Assembly: GCA_029706075.1 (NCBI GenBank)
Contig: JAINUG010000039.1
Span: 5,956,001-6,020,000, forward strand
DNA: 64,000 bases
Source: Aldrovandia affinis
Taxonomy: Eukaryota; Chordata; Actinopteri; Notacanthiformes; Halosauridae
Direction: 5' to 3'
The translations under genes were made by a program, and so were the position numbers. Shown piece after piece: positions 56,261-64,000 of the stretch; the stretch's first letter is position 1, and the number at the start of each line of letters is the position of its first letter. The notes under the pieces are model-generated. The model worked only from the letters and a program-made list of their open reading frames with translations. It had not been told where the DNA came from and searched no databases.

Positions 56261-56375
56261 CATCTGCATCCAGAACAGAGGATCCAATGCATTAATAAAC
56301 AACAGAGTAAATATAATGAATATAAAATTCCCTTTCATCAGGACCAAAAGTGTCTCTGTCTGGCACAGTATAGTA

Positions 56376-57917
56376 CACCCATGGCCAAAAGTTTTGAGAA
56401 TGACAAAATATAAATTTAATTAAAGTCTGCTGCCTCAGTTTTTATGATGGCAATTTGCATATACTCCAGAATGTTATGAAGAGTGATCAGATGAATTGCA
56501 ATTAATTGCAAAGTCCCTCTTTGCCATGAAAATGAACTTAATCTAAAAAAAACCCATTTACACTGCATTTCAGCCCTGCCACAAAAGGAATAGCTGACAT
56601 CATGTCAGTGATTCTCTCGTTAACACAGGTGAGTGTTGATGAGGACAAGGCTGGAGATCACTCTGTCATGCTGATTGAGTTAGAATAACAGACTGGAAGC
56701 TTTAAAAGGAGGGTGGTGCTTGAAATCATTGTTCTTCCTCTGTTAACCATGGTTACCTGCAAGGAAACACGTGCAGTCATCATTGCTTTGCACAAAAAGG
56801 GCTTCACAGGCAAGGATATTGCTGCTAGTAAGATTGCACCTAAATCAACCATTTATCGGATCATCAAGAACTTCAAGGAGAGAGGTTCAATTGTTGTGAA
56901 GAAGGCTTCAGGGCACCCAAGAAAGTCCAGCAAGCGCCAGGACTGTCTCCTAAAGTTGATTCAGCTGCGGGATCGGGGCACCACCAGTGCAGAGCTTGCT
57001 CAGGAATGGCAGCAGGCAGGTGTGAGTGCATCTGAACGCACAGTGAGGCGAAGACTTTTGGAGGATGGCCTGGTGTCAAGAAGGGCAGCAAAGAAGCCAC
57101 TTCTCTCCAGGAAAAACATCAGGGACAGACTGGTATTCTGCAAAAGGTACAGGGATTGGACTGCTGAGGACTGGGGTAAAGTCATTTTCTCTGATGAATC
57201 CCCTTTCCGATTAAAAGGTTTGTCATCCAAAAAAGGTTTGAAGAAGAAAAGGTGAGCGCTATCATCAGTCCTGTGTCATGCCAACAGTAAAGCATCCTGA
57301 GACCATTCATGTGTGGGGTTGCTTCTCAGCCAAGGGAGTGGGCTCACTCACAATCTTGCCTAAGAACACAGCCATGAATAAAGAATGGTACCAAAACATC
57401 CTCCGAGAGCAACTTCTCCCAACCATCCAAGAACAAGACAAACAGTTTGCATGATAACCCATAAGGCAAAAGTGATAACTAAGTGGCTCGGGGAACAAAA
57501 CATCGACATTTTGGGTCCATGGCCAGGAAACTCCCCAGACCTTAATCCCATTGAGAACTTGTGGTCAATCCTCAAATGGCAGGTGGACAAACAAAAACCC
57601 ACAAATTCTGACAAACTCCAAGCATTGATTATGCAAGAATGGGCTGCCATCAGTCCGGATGTGGCCCAGAAGTTCATTGACAGCATGCCAGGGCGAATTG
57701 CAGAGGTCTTGAAAAAGAAGGGTCAACACTGCAAATATTGACTCTTTGTATAAACTTAATGTAATTGTCAATAAAAGCCTTTGACACTTGTGAAATGCTT
57801 GTAATTATACTTCAGTATACCATAGTAACATCTGACAAAAAGATCTAAAAACACTGAAGCAGCAAACTTTGTGAAAACCAATACTTGTGTCATTCTCAAA
57901 ACTTTTGGCCACGGCTG
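56376..57917 (+). mobile_element. Tc1-like DNA transposon, nearly full length
   Basis: 1542 bp flanked by TA (56374-56375 and 57918-57919). The terminal inverted repeats are CACCCATGGCCAAAAGTTTT at the left and the complement of CAGCCGTGGCCAAAAGTTTT at the right, extending through GAGAATGACA. Contains one broken transposase gene (56749-57741). This end sequence is common in teleost Tc1 elements. Confidence 0.95.
56749..57741 (+). pseudogene. Tc1 transposase pseudogene
   Basis: Starts MVTCKETRAVIIALHKKGFT at a good ATG. Paired helix-turn-helix DNA-binding regions (KSTIYRIIKNFKERG; SERTVRRRLLEDGLVSRR) are followed by the catalytic segment with first Asp in VIFSDESPFRL. Frame is lost near 57230-57255. 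Fragments reading HVWGCFSAKGVGSLT appear in another frame. The region of the second Asp (near 57450) has small deletions leaving DN next to a stop. The C-terminal frame resumes with KVITKWLGEQNIDILGPW, PDLNPIENLW (third catalytic Glu) and ends KKGQHCKY. Close to the family's usual 340-residue length if the indels are ignored. Non-functional as it stands. Confidence 0.92.
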
Positions 57918-57952
57918 TACAGACCCCCATTCAGTTGCGGTTGACTAAGTTG

Positions 57953-58110
57953 TTTCAGTGGTTGGGTTGTGGTTAACCATGCTATTTCAGTGGTTGGGTT
58001 ATGGTTTACCTTGCTGTTTTTAGCAGTTGGGTTGTGTTTGACCTTGCTGTTTCAGTGGTTGGGTGAGGTTAACCATGCTGTTTCAGTGGTTGGGTTAAGT
58101 TTGACCACAC
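57953..58110. repeat. About 34-bp tandem repeat
   Basis: Five units of the type GTTTCAGTGGTTGGGTTGTG plus GTTAACCATGCT. Confidence 0.9.
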
Positions 58111-60447
58111 ACACCATGAGAGCCAGTTATTTAAGCAAAAGAAAGTGGGAAGAATCTCAAATATTTAATTTAGGATGAAGGATTTAAATGAATATTTCAC
58201 AAAATTAAATATCACAAAAATAAATGAAATGCAATAAGATAGGTTCTCATGAAAGCTATATCCCTGATGGAATATTGCTAAGCTTTAGCCTGGAGGGCAA
58301 TGAGAATGACCTCCTTCCCAGCAGCCATGAAACAATATTTAATCTGATCAAAGAACAGGAGTGGACTCAAACTCCTCATTCACCCCATTCAGCATCACAG
58401 TTTTCCATTTGAAAATCACAGATGAAAACCTACTGCCTGTTAATAATCGCCAAGGTGGAATATCAATACTGTAGCACGTATCAGATGTCACGAGAGGCCT
58501 GAGTGAGCTTGTTATTGGCTGTTGATTCACTGTAGCAGCCTGTAGAGTTGTTTGAGAGGCGGGTGATCTTATCAGTACAGACGTAACTACGTTCTTCCAT
58601 TAAACCTCCGAGACGCTTAAATTAAAGTGTTAAACACATAGTGTAAATAAATAATGCTCAAGAAATCATTATCTCGCTGGAACGAAGGTGCTCTGTAAAA
58701 GTACAAAATCGAATTGTACTAACAAGACAGATGATAACGACTAATTTACGGATGTGTTTATGAATGCTTGGTATAAATTTAAGTTGATGCTCTATTTATT
58801 TAATAAGCAACATAATCTTAATCCTACTGCTTCATTGTCAATATTTTAAAGGGTTTCTTAAGAACCTTGAAATTATGCCTTCAATTGTTTTTTTTTAATT
58901 GATTCCATTTCAGAGTGTAAATAATGTGCTTATTAAGGGCTTATGAGTTATAAATACAAACAATTGCCTGCAGAGATTCTGCGACTGGAATCTGAACCCC
59001 TCAGTTTATTAAACCCCTGTGAGATGGGGGTGACATTGAGAGAACGTCTAAGACTTCAATAAGCTATTTATTTCTTTGTGGGAACACTTTAGTTTAAGTT
59101 ATGAATAGTTAATAAAGCTACGATACAAAATACACCTTGCAATTACATTGATGATTTGTAGTCCAACATGAATAAATATCACTACCAATGTTATTAAGGA
59201 AAAGGCCCACAGAATATAGAAAATATTTATGTTGTGTAACAGACAAAAAAGTAATCAATTAAAAAGGGCACTCAATCCCTCTAAATGACTAAATTAAAGC
59301 AGATTTGTTATCAAATGCAGCCCTGGCCGACCCCTTAATATCAATAACTTACATAACTAGTCATTTTGACTAACCATCAACAATGTGGTTTTTGGGCTCC
59401 AGATTGGCTCAGTTGGAAAATTCTCTCACCACGAGTGCAGGCTGGGCCCTATAGAGTGACATCACAGGTCTGAGCTTCGGCTGTGTCATTAGCCAGCTAT
59501 AACCACAAGTCTGCAACGCAGGACACAATTAGTCTAATCTGGCCATATGATTTTTTTTTTTTTTTTTCAACGTGGGAAATGCTATATTTTCAGTGTTGGA
59601 ATTTTTCTTCAAACATTTATAGCATATGAACTTTCCCTTGAGGTTCCCCTGTCAAAATGGAAACCAAAGTATCATTTTAATCCAGTATTTTGGTCTGAAA
59701 TGATTCTTTCTGCTTTCACTATTTCATCTGACAGGTAATTCTGTCTGTATAAATGCTGTCTTTTTAATTTCACACCAAAGACGGTGATGGAATAGAGCCG
59801 TTCGCACAGAGAAAATATTCCATCTTACCTCCTTTGTTTCCTGGGGAACGATAGAACTCTTCATTCTCCCTCTGAGATGGGAGAGCAGATATTAAACCAA
59901 GAATATTTAATAATGAAAATCAAAAGAAAGAAAATGGACATGAAATGAATGGAAGCAGACAGATTGATTCATTCTCCTCCCCCCAGATTTTTATGCATTC
60001 ACTGTGAGCAATTCACTGTGAGAAATTCACTTTGAGAGAGTTTTAGAATAGAATTATATTAGAATATAGTGCAGTATATGTAACACCAAACAATGATATG
60101 CATGTAAATGCATGTTACCTCCAGTGTATGATGGTGGCAATCGTGTATAGATTTGAAATACTTCGCATACATCGGAATTAAAAAACTGTGAGTACGTTTC
60201 AAAGTAATGGAAAAAGGAACTTGATGAGTTTCCCCTCATAATGTCACTGCTGCAATAATCAGACGTTATTCCCAGATCCAAACAAACTACCTGTAACACA
60301 TCATCTCTTCAATCACGGGTTACACAACATAAACTCCAGCCTTAGTCTGGCTCCTATTAAACAATCCAACTTTCCATTTATGTTTTGCAAATATGTATGG
60401 ATGTGGGTGCATGCATGTACTATGGTGTGTACATGTGTATGTGCCTC

Positions 60448-60448
<1 letters not shown>
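58111..60448. other. AT-rich intergenic, no gene seen
   Basis: Long AT-rich stretch with scattered homopolymers (a T run at about 59551-59567). No repeat family recognised and no coding support. Confidence 0.5.
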
Positions 60449-60484
<36 letters not shown>

Positions 60485-60499
60485 ATGTGTATGTGCCTC

Positions 60500-60563
<64 letters not shown>
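60449..60563. repeat. (GT)n tracts, left part
   Basis: (GT)n at 60449-60482, then a duplicated ACATGTGTATGTGCCTCCCT block (60422 and 60483), then about 31 GT units to 60563, where the LTR begins. Confidence 0.95.
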
Positions 60564-61870
<1,307 letters not shown>

Positions 61871-62040
61871 GTATACACTACCAGTCAAAGGTTTTAGAAC
61901 ACCCCCATTTTCCAGTTTTTACTGAAATTTAAGCAGTCCAGTGAATGACCTGAAATGGTACAAAGGTAAGCAGTAAACTACCAGAGGTTAAAAAAAAAAA
62001 GTTTAGGTTACCAAAAACTGAAATGTCAGTAGATGTAAGT
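61871..62040 (+). mobile_element. Tc1-like element end fragment
   Basis: Begins TACACTACCAGTCAAAGGTT then TTAGAACACCCCCATTTTCC, a terminal-repeat type seen on teleost Tc1 elements, followed by typical subterminal sequence. No matching right end or transposase coding was found nearby. Confidence 0.6.
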
Positions 62041-62344
62041 AAGTGTTGGCAGGTGTGCACTGTAGCCTACTTTAAAGGGCTATAATCTGTTGTATTTTCT
62101 CTACCCCGCCCCCCTCTGCCCAACATCTTCTTAATTAAAGGCACACAAATTGAGACTTTTTAATGGAAAACACCATTGAAACAAAACTCTCTGAAACGTT
62201 ATAGCTAGCCATCAGAGGGCAGGTATTTGGAAACGATTTATCTACGTTTTTTGGTACATGTGCACAACAAACATCTGAGAACAACCAACTTCTTCTGAGC
62301 AACTGTTGTATTAACTGTCGGAACTTAAGCAGGTACTTAAGTTG

Positions 62345-62560
62345 GTCAACTCAGAGCCCGAAAGTGTCTTCCTCAGACACTGCAAGCTTAACTTGTAGAC
62401 TTCAGTGTGAAAAGAAGCGGCGGCTAACATCATGTGTTTCGGAGGAGAGCGCGTGCTTGTCTAAGCTCTCCCGAATTGACAGAGGAGTTTGCAGCAAGCG
62501 TGACTTATCATACGATTGGGCATTCCAAATTGGGAGGGAAAGGGCATAAAAAATATTTTA
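62345..62560 (+). repeat. SINE fragment (family B-like 3' part)
   Basis: Shares GGCGGCTAACATC-region spacing, TTTCGGAGGAGAGCG and the terminal CATTCCAAATTGGGAGGGAA block with the 21285 and 46324 copies. The head is missing. Confidence 0.65.
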
Positions 62561-63540
62561 AAAATCATTTCACAGCCACAGTAACCAGAAAAAAGAAATA
62601 ACTTATTGTTCGCGGGCTGTTTCTGAAACATTTTAACTGGATTAAGGCATGGTGAATGGCAAGACACTCGATATTGCTGTATGAAAAAAACTAATACAGA
62701 GAATGAAAAATGTATAATTTGGCTTTCTTGACATTTAAGCAAGAACTTTATCATTCAACTGGGAACAATACAGAGAGCCTATCAGACCAGATGATTAAAG
62801 ATAGTTGGATGGCACATTTGCTGCACTGGTTACCATTTCTATTACAGTGTTTCAAATTGAGAGTTTAACTTTCAGCCCTCACTATATCCAGTGTTTAATG
62901 CTGGTTTGTCTTTTTCTCCCCCGATGTGGAATTTATCATCGCAATTTCAGGCCTGTCTCATTGCTGCAGTGTCCTCCGTCACTTCGGGGATGCACAGACC
63001 AAAGCTTGTGCTTATTCTTTCCCTCCTGATCTGCCCAGCTGAGCTGCACAGTCGCTGCATCAGCAGAGTCACGACTGCGACCAGAAGAGTCACGATGACA
63101 GTCCTTTCCACATTTGAAATGTGTCGTCCGTCTTTACTGCAGCGCCCTCGGTTCGACCTCAAGTAAATGCAGCTAACATACTGGAAATACCACAGACTCC
63201 GGTCTTGTTGAAAGTGTCTGCCTTGCTTTAATCAATGTAAGGTCACACAATTAAACACATGTTCAGGATCAGGACTTATGATTCGGCCGTCGCTACTCTT
63301 TCATCTTCTGCCTTGTGTGGCCGGTGGACACCAACACACCCGCCGTTCAGTTCCAGCGTCGCTGCTCTCGATTGGACAGAGAAGCGGAGGCGGAGGCCAG
63401 AGCTGGAGAGGATGTTGCTCAGATGGTTTAACTACAATTTCAGGAGTTTAAGACCAGGCTCAGAAGGCGGAGATATGGAGTGTTTATTTCTGGATGCTAT
63501 GTACATGTTATGTATATATAGCCCTATAAATGGCTTACAG
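62561..63540. other. Intergenic; one weak minus-strand frame
   Basis: A minus-strand frame at 62947-63162 includes a hydrophobic run (VIVTLLVAVVTLL) but lacks an ATG, convincing codon bias or family match. Not called as a gene. Confidence 0.45.
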
Positions 63541-63724
63541 CAGGGTTCCTCAAATCTGGCCCACAAATCCAATTTCGGTCCTGGTTTTCCTTTCTCTCAA
63601 TTCGCTAATTGAACAATTAATGCAATCGATTGGCCAGAGTGTCTTCACACCTGACTCCCGGGTAAAGGAAGGGTGGGAAAACAGCAGTGCTCAGCCCACT
63701 AGGACCGTAATTTGAGGAACGTTG
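63541..63724. mobile_element. hAT-type MITE with 8-bp TSD
   Basis: 184 bp. Inverted ends CAGGGTTCCTCAAAT...ATTTGAGGAACGTTG and exact target duplication GCTTACAG (63533-63540 and 63725-63732). Confidence 0.93.
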
Positions 63725-63732
63725 GCTTACAG

Positions 63733-64000
63733 TACATTAATATTTACATGTATATACTGTAGATAGTTGACCATATGCCTACAGAGAAAAAGGGTTAGAC
63801 TGTAGTGGGATTCAGGACTGGCAGGGTTATTTTGCAGTGGGCACATCCCACCACACATGCCAGCTTAATGACTATTTCAGAGAGACATTAGCTTTCATTG
63901 GCAGTCATTGGCTTTTGCAGAGTAAAACTAATTAACATGTAAATTGCAGTAATTAGCCAATCCATTTTTAAATTAAGTTCCCCTTAAACCGTCTGCCAGC
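63733..64000. other. Intergenic to window end
   Basis: No supported feature. Confidence 0.5.

Noticed and set aside
62947..63162. Minus-strand frame with a hydrophobic segment
   Set aside because: No ATG start, weak codon bias, no recognisable family and no clear splice partners.

Overview
This is nuclear genomic DNA from a ray-finned fish, almost certainly a teleost. The evidence is one spliced vertebrate immunoglobulin-superfamily gene, abundant (GT)n/(CA)n microsatellites, several tRNA-headed SINE families, hAT-type miniature elements with 8-bp target duplications, Tc1/mariner elements bounded by TA, and Gypsy-type solo LTRs. I see no prokaryotic features, CRISPR array or operon.

The one gene I can assemble end to end is ptgfrn (prostaglandin F2 receptor negative regulator, EWI-F/CD9P-1), on the + strand. 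Its nine coding exons lie at 14216-14261, 18383-18748, 20063-20476, 23236-23628, 28903-29331, 30614-31015, 32342-32449, 37947-38243 and 38792-38955. They total 2619 bp, or 872 residues plus stop; I recall human PTGFRN as 879 aa. Every intron is phase 1. The product has a signal peptide, six V-type Ig domains, one transmembrane helix and a short tail ending DMEME. Intron 7 uses a GC-AG splice pair, and only that choice keeps the sixth Ig domain in frame. A probable CpG-rich promoter lies at 13860-14215 and a polyadenylation signal at 40214.

Layout. 1-13.8 kb is intergenic and repeat-dominated. It holds tRNA-type SINEs, a tandem duplication (about 3163-7170) whose first copy was invaded by a SINE and by a decayed two-intron Tc1/mariner-like element, a C-rich 29-bp minisatellite, an orphan coding-like block at 8525-8671, and a LINE-like tail plus a solo LTR inserted in an older minisatellite. 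13.9-40.2 kb is ptgfrn, whose introns carry long minisatellites, a SINE, hAT-type MITEs and an undescribed-looking inverted pair of TIR elements. 40.3-64 kb is again gene-poor: minisatellites, nested hAT/LINE and Tc1/SINE insertions, a CR1-like 3' end, a nearly full-length Tc1 element (56376-57917), a solo LTR splitting a (GT)n tract (60564-61284), and AT-rich sequence with no recognisable gene.

The transposable elements are passengers and mostly broken. I found no novel multi-gene system. The most informative structures are the empty-site comparison at 3-7 kb, the GC-AG intron and repeat-embedded splice sites of ptgfrn, and the unnamed element pair in intron 4.
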